64,000 bases of DNA from Piscicola geometra (GCA_943735955.1 OX030957.1:4883301-4947300), one strand, 5' to 3'. Positions 1 to 14,166 are shown, counted from the stretch's first letter. A program made the numbers and translations. The notes: generated by a model from the sequence alone, not told the origin.

Positions 1-350
<350 letters not shown>

Positions 351-360
351 ACCACCACAG

Positions 361-972
361 CGATGACTACACGCTTCAGATCAATCCCTTATCGGGTCTC
401 GCCAATGAAGAACATCTCTCTTACTTCCGGTGGGGAGGGGGGTGGGTAGTGCTGATAGTGATAGTTTTGATAAATTAAAAATATTTTATTTTAAACAACA
501 ATAAGAAAAATAAAAACATAAATTATATTAATAATAATAAATATATAAATATTAATAAATATATTAATAATAATAAGTTTATAAATATTTATAAATATAT
601 TAATAATAATAAATATATGAATAATAATAATATTTAATAATAAATAATTTTTTCAATGGCAACAGGTTCATAGGCCGTGTTTGCGCAATGGCTGTCTATC
701 ATGGCCGGTTGATCGATGGTGAGACTATACCTTACTTGATATTGTTATTTATTTAATTATTATTTATATTAATTATTATTATTAATATTAGTGGTCGTAG
801 TAGTAGTATTCCTTTTATTTTATTTATTTCATTATTAATATTTAATTAATCAAAAATCCTATTTATTAATATTTTAAATCATTTTAAATCACAGCCTACT
901 TCATAAGACCCTTCTACAAGATGATGCTCGACCGACCAATCACACTGAAAGACATGGAGGCCGTGGTGAGTC

Positions 973-1032
<60 letters not shown>

Positions 1033-4000
1033 GTGGTGACCACTACTCCACCACATAACCAACACTTTCCACTTCTCAACACCACCACAACACACCAAAC
1101 AACCACTTTACCCCGCCACACCACACCATACAACCATTTCACCAGCACCACTACACCACTCCCCATCACAATCCCCCACCTCACCACACCACACAACCAC
1201 CACCACACCACACCCACAACCAACACCACTCACCACCGATACCCCCCCCCCACCCCCAGCACCCACCACCACACCCACAACCACCAAAGGACTCGGAGTA
1301 CTACAACTCGATGGTGTGGATGTTAGAGAACGATCCGGAGGTACTCGAGTTGACCTTCTCGGTCGACGAAGACGTCTTCGGAGAGGTTAGTGACCCAGGA
1401 GGAGGAGGAGGAGGATGAGGATGAGAAGGAGGTGGAGGAGGAGGAGGATTAGGAGGAGGAGGAAGAAGAGTAGGAGGAGGAGGAGGATGACTGTTTTTAT
1501 GTGCAAATTATGTCGTTTGTAATTAATTATGTATACGTTGTTTAATAAAATTTATTATTGTCTGTTATGTTTGTTGTCGTTGTTGTTGTAAACTATTATT
1601 GTTGTTAGTATATCGTATTATTTTGTAATTAATAAATATTTTATTTTATTATTAATAAATATTTTATTTATTAATTATCATATATTTTATTTTTTTATTA
1701 AAAGACTATTGATTTATTTTTATTTATATATTTTATATTTATTTATTACTCAGAAGTCAGAACGTGAGTTGATCCCTAACGGCAAGGAGATCCGGGTGAC
1801 GAACGAGAACAAGATACAGTACATCGAGTGAGTCCTCAGCGCTCTTTTGCCGATCTCCCTCGCTCAAAAAGTCCACACTTACTACACCACCACCGCAAAA
1901 TTCGAAACTACGCATACATATCGTTTCATTTGTATTTTATTATTGTTACACTATCGCCATGACCATTTCATTATGACTTTGCCACTATTTATTTATGTCA
2001 CAGCTGCACACCACTATTCGCACACCACATACTACAACACTGCATCAAAGCAACAACACTGCACACCGCTATTCGCACACCACACACTACAACACTGCAT
2101 CAAAGCAACAACACACATCACATGACACACCATTATCAAAACACCCATCCGGGCACCCACCACTACATCAAACACCCATCCATCACTTCATCACACAGCC
2201 ACCATTAAAAAACCCAGCCACCATCACATCATTACAGCAACTACCACCACATCACAACACCACCGTTTGAACCCCCACCCACCACAACATCACTATTGAA
2301 ACATTCACCATCACCACATTACAATGCTACTATTCTAACACCGAGCCACCACCACATCATTAAAACACCAACCCACCACCAAATCATACAGTCACCACCA
2401 CATCATCGCAACACCACCAGTGCATCACACGTCGCACTACCACTAAAACACCACATCACAACACCACCATTTAAAACACCCACCCACCACACCACACAGT
2501 CAGGTGATACGCTGGCGCTTCATCAACCGCGTGCGCAAGCAGATGAGCCACTTCATGCGCGGCTTCTTCGAGATCATCCCCAAGCAACTGCTTTCCATCT
2601 TCGACCCCAACGAAGTCGAGGTGCTGATCGTCGCTGAGTGTCGTTAGATCGAGTGGGAGAAAATGCATCAGGGGTTGAATTATGCGCGGGAAGAGGTTTG
2701 TTAGAGAATTTTTGTAAAAAGCTTCATCGGGTTTCACCGCTTCATCGCAGATGCTTCTCGCTGGCCTGCAAGATATCGACGTGAATGACTGGAAGAACCA
2801 CACCAAATACAAGGGTGGTTACAACCACAACCATCCCGTTATTGTGCACTTCTGGAGGGTTCGTTTTGGAGGATTTTTGGATAAGAATGAGGATGATGGT
2901 TTGATTTAACCTTTCGATTGAAAAGGGTTCCTCGTTAATGGTTTTAGGTTGAGAGATGCTTTGATCGACGGGTGAGCGGTCAGGTTCGATGGAATTTTTG
3001 TGTTTGACAGCCTATTAGTGGCCCTCTCTAGCACGCTAACAGATGCTCCTCTCACACCCCCTCAGGTGGTTTATCTCCTGAACAACGAACAGCGCTCGAG
3101 ACTTCTGCAATTCGTCACTGGTCCGTAATGTTCCTATCTAAACTTGCATCTTTTACCATACCTAGTATATATACTACACATATGCTATGTAATTGTAATG
3201 TAAAATTACACCACACCGCACTATCACATTTCACTGATTAAGGACAAAATGGAACTGAATAGAAATAGAAATAGACCTTGAATGAAATGGCACTTAAAAA
3301 TGGCACTCAGAAAAAATATCATCAACTCTTCCTAGCCCTAACCTTTTCAAGGAAAGCTTATTTTGAGATATTTTTCCAAGGTCTATTTTAGTTAAGGTCC
3401 ATTTATCCGTGCACAACATCTTACGACACCACACGATCTAATACCCCACACCGCAACACTTCCACGTCATACCAATAATGCAAAAACATACAAAACATTC
3501 TTCTATCAGCCGCACAAGGCACATAGCCAAGCCATACACTAAACCACACCACCTCCACCACAAACCAAACCATCATCACCTTCACACCACACCACAAACA
3601 CCTCCACCAAAGCACACAACTCCATCTCCACCAAAACACACCACAACACCACCAAAACACACCAGCACACCTTCACCAAACCACACCACACCGCTCCATC
3701 ACCACCATCCTCTCCTCGCTGACAACACAGGCACTTCCAGAGTTCCAATGAACGGCTTCTCCGAACTGTACGGCAGCAACGGCCACCAACCATTCACCGT
3801 CACCAAGTGGGGCAACGCCACCCTCCTACCCAGGGCTCACACATGGTGAGGGTTGGGGGTGAGGTGATCTTGGAGGGGGGTGAGATGATTTTGAAGGGGA
3901 TTGTGGCTAGCATGTCTTTGTGGAATGAGGGAGGGAGGGTGGGGGGATCTGGGAGGAGGGTAGGGTTAAGGTTAAATTGAGGGAAGGATTTATTTTTTAT

Positions 4001-4426
4001 TCAAAGGGGGTCTTATGGATGGAAGGAGGATTTCATGTTGGATTAGATGGGGTTTTATTTATTGATCAATTAGTATTTATGTGCTCCACTTTCAAAGGTG
4101 TGCAGGTTTTTGGGAAGTGATTGCTTGTTTGTTTTCTTTTAAAGTTGATTTATTTTATCGATTTCAACTCAGAACAACCCCTCAATATAAGATATATTAA
4201 ACATTTTTATTGTTATCATCATCATCATCATTCATCATTGCATCATCATAATCATCACCATCGCTTCATCGATCATCATAACTATCATCATCACCATCGC
4301 ATCATCATCATAAAACACCCCAGTTTCAACCGTCTCGACCTTCCAGCCTACGACACGTTCGAGGAGATGAAGCGCAAGATTCTCTTCTCGATCGAGAACT
4401 CCGACTGCTTCGATGGGGTTGACTGA
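361..4426 (+). CDS. NEDD4: NEDD4-family HECT E3 ubiquitin ligase, C-terminal part (5' end outside window)
   Basis: Ten coding exons, read by splice phase: 361-429, 666-718, 895-965, 1290-1385, 1754-1827, 2500-2620, 2751-2858, 3066-3120, 3731-3845, 4324-4426 (TGA 4424-4426). They give about 287 residues, most of a HECT domain. Landmarks in order are [111 protein letters not shown] and the terminal CFDGVD. The Cys in HTCFNRLDLP is the thioester-forming residue that takes ubiquitin from E2 and passes it to substrates. The FDGVD ending points to NEDD4/NEDD4L rather than ITCH/WWP or SMURF. The C2 and WW domains would lie to the left. Introns are packed with simple repeats. Two acceptors are atypical in context (AAAG at 1286-1289 and the repeat-flanked one at 360), but phase and alignment fit at every junction. 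Confidence 0.93.
974..1031. repeat. (ATG)n microsatellite in NEDD4 intron
   Basis: About 19 ATG/GAT units starting a few bases after the 5' splice site at 966 (GTGAGTC). The remainder of this intron to 1289 is C/A-rich low-complexity sequence. Poly-Met, poly-Ile or His/Thr reading frames here are repeat artefacts. Confidence 0.95.
1828..2499. repeat. C/A-rich low-complexity intron of NEDD4
   Basis: This intron is dominated by CACCAC/CATCA-type sequence with no G-runs. It includes a near-exact direct duplication of about 50 bp around 2011-2106 (CTATTCGCACACCACA repeated). A similar C/A-rich block fills 3421-3730 in a later intron. Several overlapping open frames result from base composition only. 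Confidence 0.8.
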
Positions 4427-5137
4427 TGCTGCCGCTGTCATCTGCTGCGACCGTCATCGACTGAGGCGCCTTCATCATATCTCCTCCTCCATCTAGGTTT
4501 TTAATTCAACGAAAAGTCTTCAAAAAATCGCGCCAAAAAAGTTGTTTGAGGTCCGTTTATGATTTATTTTAAATGTGATTAGGTCCTTTTTTATGACGTT
4601 CGTTGTGCTTTTTCCGTTGTTAAAGATGCGTGACTTATTTCTATTGGTAACATGCAGGCCGTATCAATGCATGTAATTCTTTTCACGCTGTTGTCTTATT
4701 TGGTGTCGTTCCGATGAATGATGATTTGTAAAAAAGTAATCATTGATTATATATTTCTATTTTATATTCATCTACCATTTCATCAATTATGATATTTTAT
4801 TTGTTTTGAGCCCACTCGATCCTCGTTTCAATACTATTTTATTGATTTTAAGTCTTGACCGAATTCATTATTTTTGTTTTTATTGATAGAAGGGGTATAT
4901 GGCCACTTTTGACCATTCCGTTCACTCCAATCATTGCAATGAATACGAGAATCTGTGAATACGGCCGACAATTTACAGTGTAAATATCATTTCGATTCAA
5001 GTCTTCCCCACGACTCATCTAGTGGATTCACCATTTTATTTTCCTTCGATACTACCTACCGCCATTAGTCCTGTGAGGATACATTTTTAGTTTCACTTTT
5101 AAGCATGATTTAGCGTCGAGTTTTTATATATTTTAAA

Positions 5138-5143
5138 AATAAA
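5138..5143 (+). terminator. Candidate poly(A) signal of NEDD4
   Basis: AATAAA about 710 bp after the stop codon, the first canonical hexamer in the 3' flank in this orientation that I noticed. Use is inferred, not shown. Confidence 0.4.
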
Positions 5144-5812
5144 GTTCTATTTATTCATCCTTTTACTTTTGGCGCTCACTATGACAGTTAATGTGTCCAT
5201 GGTCTCAGCCAAACTTTCTGTCATAATTTTGACATTTCTCAAAATCACACACTTTTTGATGACTGATTACTGACTGACTAAACTTCTATTCATTTTACTT
5301 GATACGTGATATGATGATGGTGTTCATGATACTGATCATTTAACATGATATCATTATGATAATGATATTTTAAAATAAAATGTTATGATGATGATCCTTA
5401 AAAATTTATTTTTATTGATCATTTATAATGTTATGATAATAATCTTTCAAAAACCTATTTATCTTAATTATCATTCACCATTTTCACCCTGCTCTGCCCA
5501 ATGGTCCAACTACCTGCTCACTACATCTGTAAGACTTCCTGAGGGCTTTCCTCGACTGAATAGAGGCGTTCTCAAGCACATTTAGATCGCCCCTCTTGCC
5601 CTGTGAACTGGTCAGTCAATGCATACTATTTATAAATGGCTACAAAACCAATGACGGGACGAAGGATAAGTTTTGTAATATAATATATTATTTAATAGTA
5701 TAATATTATTTTATAGAATAATAATATAATATTTTATTCTATTATATAATAAAAGATCGACATTATATATAATAATATACTAATATTGTAAATAATAATA
5801 TAATTAAATCAT

Positions 5813-5892
5813 ACAATACAATACAATACAACGACGAGTATTATTAACGTGGCGTAAACCCGGACGGGCTTCAAGACCACTTAATTATGGAA
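5813..5892 (+). repeat. Dispersed repeat family A, copy 1
   Basis: Contains (ACAAT)n followed by ACGACGAGTATTATTAACGT and then GGCGTAAACCCGGACGGGC, TTCAAGACCACTTAATTATG. Close copies occur at 15749-15814 (minus) and 29668-29740 (plus). More diverged matches to the GGCGTAAACC/GGGCTTC core occur at 31079-31115 (plus) and 36285-36340 (minus). The family is not identified. Confidence 0.75.
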
Positions 5893-7168
5893 AAGTTAAT
5901 AATAATATTAATAATGATAAATAAGTAAATAAATGAACGAAATTATATATAATAATATATTAATATTATGTGTAATATTAAATTTTCATCATCGCCAATA
6001 ATGCAAAACTCATAGTGCGTATTCATTTTTCGCTGTGTTTTCTTGGAATTAATTGTAAATATAAAGCGATTCCTGAGGTTTCGTAGTTTTGCTTTGATCG
6101 TTGAGTTGCACTTGTCTCTCTTTTTTTCTTTGCAATGAAATAATCGGAATGGTATTTTAGAAATTGTGAGTAAACTATTTAAAAATAGATAAAAATATAA
6201 ATGAAATATTTTTTTAAAGAATAATTTATTAGATAAGACAATCGACTGAACCTTCCTACTTTGTCTGTTGCTTAGGTTTCTATTTTCAACTCTCTTAAAT
6301 TACTTTTAAATTCACACAAATGTTGTTAAGCATCAATAATCCACTAACCTATTCAATTCTATCACCCCAGAACGTATATTAGTATTATGAACTGATCTGT
6401 TTTGTTATTTTTATCCTAATGATTCAGCGTCATAATCTATTCCATCTATTATTTTTGCTATGGGCAAAAATTAGACGTTGTTTTATAGCTTTGAAAATAT
6501 CTTAAATGCCATTAAATCATTTTATTTAGTGATTTAACTTTTTATTATTTATTTTTGTCATCTTCACGACGCAAATTTAGCAATTCTTCATCTATTTTAT
6601 TCATTTTAAATTTACTTGCACAAGAATGCATATTTAATGTAGTTTTTATATCATGACAATGTACGAAAAACTAAGTTGATTTTATGATTTTTCATTGTGT
6701 CTCAGTTAGTTGATTAAACTCCAAATCAAATATCCACTCTATTTCGCTATTAAAAACCACTTTTCAACTTTTATTGCAGTTATTACTCAATTTTTTATAA
6801 ATGTAATATTGTAAAATTTATAGATTATTTTTGAGATATGAATTTCACGGCTAGAAGAGAATTATCTCTGAGTACCTTCTAAAGATAAGGCTATCTCAGT
6901 CCTCCACTGAGATAGCACCAGGCATCATTGTCACCAGGCTGAAATTGATAAGAGCTTTTCTTTCTACATTTTAATCAATTGTCATATGAGGGCTATAACT
7001 AGACTGCGCTTTTTCTAACTATTCTAATCTCAAAGTCGATAGAACAATTATTTTAAAAATTCATTTTTTAATGAAGAAGGCTCTTCAACTTAATGGACAG
7101 CGTTGAAATTTTCAAGCTATTTAAACAAAAGCCTACTGAGATATGAACCATAGCCAGTGCTTGATAAA

Positions 7169-10100
7169 ATGGCAATTCCAAAAACGTGTTTTGTCTTGGT
7201 TCTGGTGGTGCTAGGACTGAGCCAAGGTCAGTGGTTGTCTGTCTCACCTACCGTGAAAATGCCATTTATAAAAAGAAATTTTTAAAATTGTAAAAAAGAT
7301 TGCGCCTTATACATGGGGGTTTACCCAATGATAATTGAAAGAGACTTTGGCATAATGGCTGCTTCTTGGGGGTTTCAAACGCTTCGCAAAACAAAGTTAT
7401 AAATTGATAATCTTTATAAAAATTTTCCATTTTAAAGTGTGTTATCAAAAATGCGTAAACACTTTCGCATTCATTCGGCCCTATTCTTTTAATAAAAAAA
7501 AAACATTTCAATAACTCGGGTCTATAAAGTTTAAAATAGTGAAATAGTAGTAAATTTTGGTCTACTTTTTTTGGTTGCTGAAGTTTTTTACTTTGTTAAA
7601 CATTGAAATAACGAGTTCGTCTTACACCCGGTGTTTTAAGCTAAACTCGGCAAATACTTTTTCAATGATTTTTCACCAGCTAATCGCCATTGCAAATAGA
7701 ACGCAATTAAAGTAAGAGAAATTAACTTAATTTTTAAAAAGTTTAAATATAAAATAAATTAAAACTCAAAGTATTTAAATGTACCCTATAATCGGGTTAC
7801 TACCTATAAGGTTGTACTGGAATTAAAATGCATTTGTGAAATAATAAAAACTTAGTTTACGTGTAAGAAGCAGATACGTATACGAAACACATAAAGCACC
7901 ATTAAACTTTAATTTAAAGATAATAGTTGTTCAAAAATAGAATACATTTATAAATAAAATATGTTACGGTGCATGATTGTAACCCAATATTAATCGTTAG
8001 AAGCCAGTAACCGACTCGGTGTAAAGTAAAATTTCGTTATGAAAACAGTGAAACAAATTACTGGTAAAAGTATTCATTCGTGCATTTATGCTACTCTGAA
8101 TTTAAAGTGGCGAATTTAACTTTTAAAAATTCATTTTGTACATACATAAGACGCTCTGGGGTAGGCGACGCAGGTTTCTTTGATCTGGATAGAATTCGCG
8201 TCATAATATCACAAAATACTGCAACATAATAGCAGGTTAAAGCCCATAACAAGCCCTCCAAATCATCTATCTCTTCTCAAACAGTCCAAAGTCATGGAAC
8301 GCCAGATGGAATGGAAAAGTGGAATTATGTGACGGTGAGACCCAAGGCTCATATATTTTATTGGTTGTACAAGTCCTACCACGCTGACGGCTACAAGACG
8401 CGTCCATTGGTGCTGTGGCTTCAGGTGAGAGGTTTGATGTTATTGCAAGTATTTGGCTCAAGTAATGGGTAGAAGCGGGTTGAGATATTGATTATGAACC
8501 AAATACCTTGAAATTTCAATTCATTATTTAGTAGATTTGAAATGTTGAAACTATTAATAATACAAATTGTTAATTAGGTTGATTAATTATATATTTTTTG
8601 ACGTGCAAGGGAGGGCCAGGGGGTTCTTCAGTGGGGTATGGAAACTTCGAGATCATTGGACCTCTCGACCTTGACCTCAAGCCAAGAAACTACACGTGGG
8701 TAAGTGGGTTTGGATTAATCAGAGCTGTGCTGAATATCGGTTTTAATGTTTCATCGAATATGAATAATCGAACTAATTATTTGAAAGAGTGAAAAGCGAA
8801 TACGAATGGTATGTATTTATGACTCTTGAAAGATTCATAACTAAGTTATATTGTGTTTATCAAAGTAGTAGGGTTCATAGAATTAATAAACATTTCGGAA
8901 TTGCTAAGCTAACTTTCCGATTTTACAAGATGATTTAACGTGACCAATCGTGTACAATCTGATGGACCAATTTTATCGAAAAAATAAAATAATTTTCTAC
9001 TATTCGATCCTGAATCGAAAATTCGGCACATCTCAAGTATTTATTAATCTGATTTAATCTTCTAATGACTGATTTTCGTAAAATAAAAAGACAATACTTT
9101 ATATCCGTTCATGAGTTGTACATTTTAAACTAAAAACACTTATAACTATAATACCGATTAGCCAATTTATACACCCAAAACATTTTTTGTAATTTTTAAA
9201 AATTCATTTGAAACAACAGGTCAAAGAAGCTAACGTACTTTTCATCGACAACCCAGTAGGAGCTGGCTACAGCTACGTCGAAGACAAGAGCGCCTACACC
9301 ACCGACAACCAACAGGTAATTTCGCTAAGCATTAGATCTAATATTTTGAAAGTTATTTGCCCGCGCTAAATGATTTTGTGTTATGAATAGCTTTAACAAG
9401 TTATGCAAGAAAGTTTAAAAAAGTTTTTTTTGCTTTGGTGAAACACTCATCTGTGAAAAGCAGATGTGTTTTGAAGATTGAATTATATTTTTAATCTGGA
9501 TGTAAGTTATCTGGTGACAGTAAAAACGAGTTTCCTCATTTGACAGATCGCTAAGGATTTGGTGACCGTGATGAAGGCTGTCTTTGAAGAAAGCCCTGAA
9601 CTCAGAGTTGATACTTCTACGACTTTCAATACTATTACGTAACTATTTCTTTTTGTATGTAGGTTTTAAAATTATTATTTTAACTATTTAACAACTAGAA
9701 TTATTTATTTCAGAAATCCAAGTTTTACATCTTCGGCCAGTCCTATGGAGGAAAAATGGGGTCGCTTTTCGCTAAAGTCCTTTATGATGTAATTGACACG
9801 AGACGAGAAATTTCCTAAAATAATTTTCATTACATCCATACCATAATGTGATTCATATTGTAAACTTTTGCAGAATTAATTCAATATGAAGAAAGTTCTA
9901 TTGCTAACATATTCAGCCGTTTTATATTTACACTATTGTTTTAACCGTTTTTGGTCCTGAGTTTTTGAAGCTTAAGGCTTCTTTTAAAAAATCTTTATTT
10001 TATTTTATTGCATGTTGAAGCATTGTAACGACAACAGGAAATCCAAGCTGGCCGCATTGAGTGTAACCTTGCGGGGTACGCCATGGGAAACTCTTGGATC

Positions 10101-12486
10101 TCACCGGTCGATTCCACCATCACATGGGGACCTTTCGTGTACTGGATGGTGAGTTCATAAATGATTGAGTCGTTATTGAAGTATGTGACTTGAATTATTA
10201 TTATGAATTGGGCAGTTTGTTGATGAATAATTTTAGAGTTTATTACTTTTACTTTTATATTACTTTTTTTAACGTTTATTATTTATCCAAACAGTCAACT
10301 ACAGATGAGAGAGGTCTTCAAGAAATTCAAAAAACCGCTTTCAGATGCAGGGACGCGGCCGATGCAGGCAAGTGGAGACTGGCGACAGATCTGTGGAGAA
10401 GGACTGAAATGGTTCTATGGAACCACACTAACAAAGTTGACTTCTACAACATCCTTAACTTCATCGTTTCTAAATCTACGAACCAGGATTCTTTTGTTTC
10501 AAAAACCAGAAGAATCATTCATGAACTGAAGCTTGGGCTGAAGAGCCACATGACAAGTTGGTGACCGTTGTTTTTTTGTATTTTACGAGACAATAGATGC
10601 TTGGTTGATAGAACCAACTAGCTACACAACTTTCCAAAACTATCATTTACTTGGTTCAACTTATAGGAGCCATTAAATACGCATGATTTCTTTGACAGCC
10701 TTCGATTACGAAGAGATGTTTGGTTCCAGGGACAAAGACCTGCTCAACAAGCTAATGAACGGTCCCATCAGGTTATTACTTTTCTTCAGTTTGAACAAAT
10801 AGTCTCAAGCTTTTTTAGCTTAGTGTTTAAGGTTTTTCAGCGCATATTCTTATTTAATAATATTAATTTTTTCCTTTCAATGTCTTTTAAGAACAATTTA
10901 TCTATCGTTATATTTTACTTATCCAATATAAAGGAAAAAGTTAGGAATCATTCCTGACAAGGTTTTCTGGGATGGTAAGCAATACCTTTTCCTTAATTTA
11001 ATTTCAATATATTTTTGTAAAATTAAAATTAAAAGACTAAAAAAACGAAACTAATTACCGCATATTGTTAGGACGATAGAAACTAATAATATCTGCAAAT
11101 TGATTTCGTTAATTCCCAAGGTAAATAACCATAATGTTATAAAACTATTCAATAATACGCTATTCTGTAGCCATTCTTTCACACGTATCCAGGGCAATCT
11201 GGCAACGTTTTCGAATACCAGAGTGGGGACTTCATGAAGCCTGTCGTAGACGTGGGTGAGTGGATGGTGGGGAAAAAAAACTATATAGTTATTTTCATTT
11301 TATAACTAAATTTTTTTTGACATTTTGTTTTACTAAATTCGGAAATAGATAATTAATTATTATTTTTATGAGAACTAGTTTTATGTAGAAATACTATTTA
11401 AGACATTGATTCAAAACGCTGTAGATATAAACAAAATAGTTGATAATAAAAATAGATACATTAAATAAAATATAAATTATTAACTAAATTAATAATTAAA
11501 CTTAAACTCCCAATATAGTTGATCAAACGCTCAACGGAACTAATCTTGAGGTGATTGTCTATCAAGGACAACTCGACATCATTTGTGACACCAAAGGTAC
11601 TATTTTCATTAATTGATTTTTTATTCATTCTACGATTTAATTTTTTTTTTCTGGTTTATTTATCTTTTATTAGACGTTTATAGTTTTCGTGGTAACTATA
11701 AAATAATATAACTATATAAAGGATAAAATCTAATAAATTGCCATGCATTTAAACTTTCAAAACCAAAATAACTAGGGAACTATACGGTATAAACTATTAT
11801 AGCTCATATTAGTTTATATGGGTATAATACCTAACCAACTTACCACACGAAACGTGCACAGTAAAACGAAACACACAACAAAAACAACCACACCACAACA
11901 AAAACAACCACACCACAACAAAAAAAACCACAACAAAAATAAGCACAACAAAAATAAGCACATACAAAAATCTCATAGTTAAAACAATCCCACAAAAAAA
12001 AGAACCACACCACAAGCACGAAAACACACACACAGCCGCTATGGACTGGGTGCAACAGCTCAAATGGCCGGATCTCCCCAAGTACATGGCTGCCGAAAGG
12101 AAGGCTTTGGTGGAGCCGGTAACGAAACAGACCGAGTTGTTCGTGAAAGCGTACAAAAAGTTCAAGTTCTACTGGGTGCTCAGAGCAGGCCACTCGGTGA
12201 GAATAGATTTTGTCGTGTTTGTTGGCTGTTTTTGATCTGGGTGTTTGGTTAGTTTTTAATGTGTTTGTGGTGTTTGTATTGTTAGTTTGAGATTTTTTTT
12301 GTGGTAAAGTTTAATATGGCTCATTTATAGATATTTTATGGAGAAAAAAGTATAATAGAAAAATGTTTTGGAAAGTAAATTTATTAATATGAAATCTTTC
12401 AATAAACTTCAATACAGGCACCAGCCGATGCTCCGTGGGCAAGCTACCGAATGCTTCAGAGGATTTTCGCAGACAAGGATAAATAA
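7169..12486 (+). CDS. SCPEP1: Serine carboxypeptidase 1 (retinoid-inducible type, peptidase family S10)
   Basis: Fourteen exons: 7169-7226, 8285-8424, 8610-8699, 9220-9315, 9547-9606, 9714-9788, 10038-10148, 10295-10556, 10699-10771, 10934-10974, 11193-11255, 11519-11596, 12036-12196, 12418-12486 (TAA). They total 1377 nt, 458 aa; vertebrate SCPEP1 is about 452. The start gives a secretory signal peptide (MAIPKTCFVLVLVVLGLSQG). Then come VTVRPKAHIFYWLYKSY, WLQGGPGGSSVGYGNFE, IDNPVGAGYSYV, the nucleophile motif FGQSYGGKMG (Ser158), GNSWISPVDS, LMNGPIRKKLGIIP, YQGQLDIICD (Asp376) and VLRAGHSAPADAP (His435), so the S-D-H triad is complete. It is predicted to be a lysosomal/secretory exopeptidase removing C-terminal residues. 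Oddity: Gln157 precedes the catalytic Ser where the S10 signature has Glu. The exon 11 acceptor (AG at 11191-11192) was chosen over an upstream AG at 11169-11170 because only it keeps frame and family alignment. Confidence 0.93.
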
Positions 12487-12571
12487 ATGGGATAAATGAG
12501 ATGTTTAATTGGATTACTTCATTTATGCTTAAATTGTAAGGTCACGTGATTTCATATACTTTCATTTAGTG

Positions 12572-12689
12572 AATAAACCAGACGTTAATTTTGACGAGTA
12601 GTTGAGAAACGATTAAGATTGGTTGAAATTGTTATTTGAAATTCTAGTAAAAGGATTTAGTTGTGAATTTCTGCAGTTTTATGAATAAA
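12572..12689 (+). terminator. Candidate poly(A) signals of SCPEP1
   Basis: AATAAA hexamers at 12572-12577 and 12684-12689, about 90 and 200 bp past the stop codon. Confidence 0.5.
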
Positions 12690-14166
12690 AGTGCTTTATC
12701 TAACTATGATTTTTCAATCTCGACCAGTTAAAAGCCTCAATTATATTTGGACCGTTATTCCATTTAAAAATGGTTTGAAAGGCTGTAAAATTAAATTTTA
12801 AAAAGCTGTATGTTTGAGATAACGTTATTTTTGACCTAAGTCTTTATCCATTTTTCGTTTCACATGACTTAAAACCTGAATTTAAAAAATTTCCAAAATA
12901 TTTTCAAAACCACAGGTTATACTTCACTTTTCTATTTTTACCTCTAAAGTCTTCCATTTTAAATTAGTGACTAATGCCGTTAAAATTCTGAAATTGAAGT
13001 TTAAGAAAGAGAGATAGTGATTATGAAAAAGAGGGTTGCAGGGATAACAACCCAGTCAGCTAACAGTAACAACTGTCTGCTGTTACTTCTCTTTCATATT
13101 AGTTACAAACATACTTAATAGAACGTATACACATCATCATACTAATGGGTGAAAATCTATTCTATACATTCATAATAATATGTTTTTTTATAAATCTATA
13201 GGCAATATAACATAATTATACAAAACTTTTTTATATTAAATATTTTTATGTGGTGAAATGAATGTATAAAAATTTATATATAAAAAATTAATTTTTCCTT
13301 TTAAATCGTTTAAAATATAATTTATTTCTAATGAGGTATGCTTGCTTAGTACCTTTAATTTAAAGTTAAATGTATATCAATTTGTAAAGCAAATGATACA
13401 TAAGGTTGGATGAGGATGACACGGGAAGATATGGCACCCATTAAGGGGAACATACACAAACATATCCACACATATAAACTTCTATACACACATATAAAGA
13501 CACATACATTGTGTGAAGTATAGAAGAGTATGGAAGAACGATGGATGCGTCGGTGTAGGCAGAAGCGAATTGACTGTCTAGAGCCTGGTGGAACAGCTCT
13601 TTGAGACTTACACCATAGCTACCTGCAGGCGGGTGATTTTTGGGTTTTTGATGATTTTGACGTTTAATTGATTGAATTGCTCACTGCACCGATCGACCTT
13701 TCTATCGCCAGTAATTCAGATTTTCTAAAAACTGCTATTCTGTGCTTTAAATCTCAGTTTTAGTGCTTGAAAAAGCTAAAAATGCTAATAAATGATGGTT
13801 TATCGGATAGAAAGCCATATAAAACAGCTTTTGGATAGTGCAAAATGGATACCCTTCTCACAAATGGATTTACTAAATAAAAAATCAATTTTTAGAAAAT
13901 AAATTGTATTGCTACCAATTCAAAAATGCATATGAATAACAATTAAATCAGCGAAGTGTTGTGTAAAATAAAATAAAAGTTGTTTAGTGGATAATCGCAG
14001 TGACGACATAGGCGTGCTTCAAATACTAAGCAAAACTGGAACTTCACGCATAACTTACACATTCACTTAACGTAAAACGCTAAAAAAAATATTTTTTTAT
14101 CACACACGCTCTATCAATCTCACATACACTCTCCCTTAATAAAAAAACTCGCTTTTTTTCTTCCAG
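12690..14166. other. Intergenic / collagen 5' region
   Basis: AT-rich with no protein-coding exon that I recognise. A CA-rich stretch at 13445-13520 is followed by more complex DNA at 13520-13635, which could hold the collagen promoter or an upstream non-coding exon. A small inverted repeat (AGTAACA/TGTTACT) sits near 13066-13085. Confidence 0.45.

Larger units (their letters stand above)
4427..7168. other. NEDD4 3' UTR and intergenic AT-rich DNA
   Basis: Follows the NEDD4 stop. A candidate poly(A) signal AATAAA lies at 5138-5143. The remainder is AT-rich with a dispersed repeat copy at 5813-5892 and long A/T tracts at 5670-5810. I see no exon-like coding segment; short open frames do not resemble proteins I recognise. 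The last few hundred bases should hold the promoter and 5' UTR of the downstream carboxypeptidase gene, but no clear TATA or initiator can be assigned. Confidence 0.6.

Noticed and set aside
879..1326. Open frames rich in Val/Trp, Met or His/Thr
   Set aside because: They are translations of the (ATG)n and C/A-rich repeats in a NEDD4 intron, on both strands.
7266..7511. Minus-strand 81-codon frame in SCPEP1 intron 1
   Set aside because: AT-rich, no family resemblance, lies wholly within the first intron of a well-supported gene.
11168..11192. Upstream acceptor (AG at 11169-11170) for SCPEP1 exon 11
   Set aside because: It breaks frame; the AG at 11191-11192 gives GQSGNVFEYQSGDFMKPV, aligned with the family.
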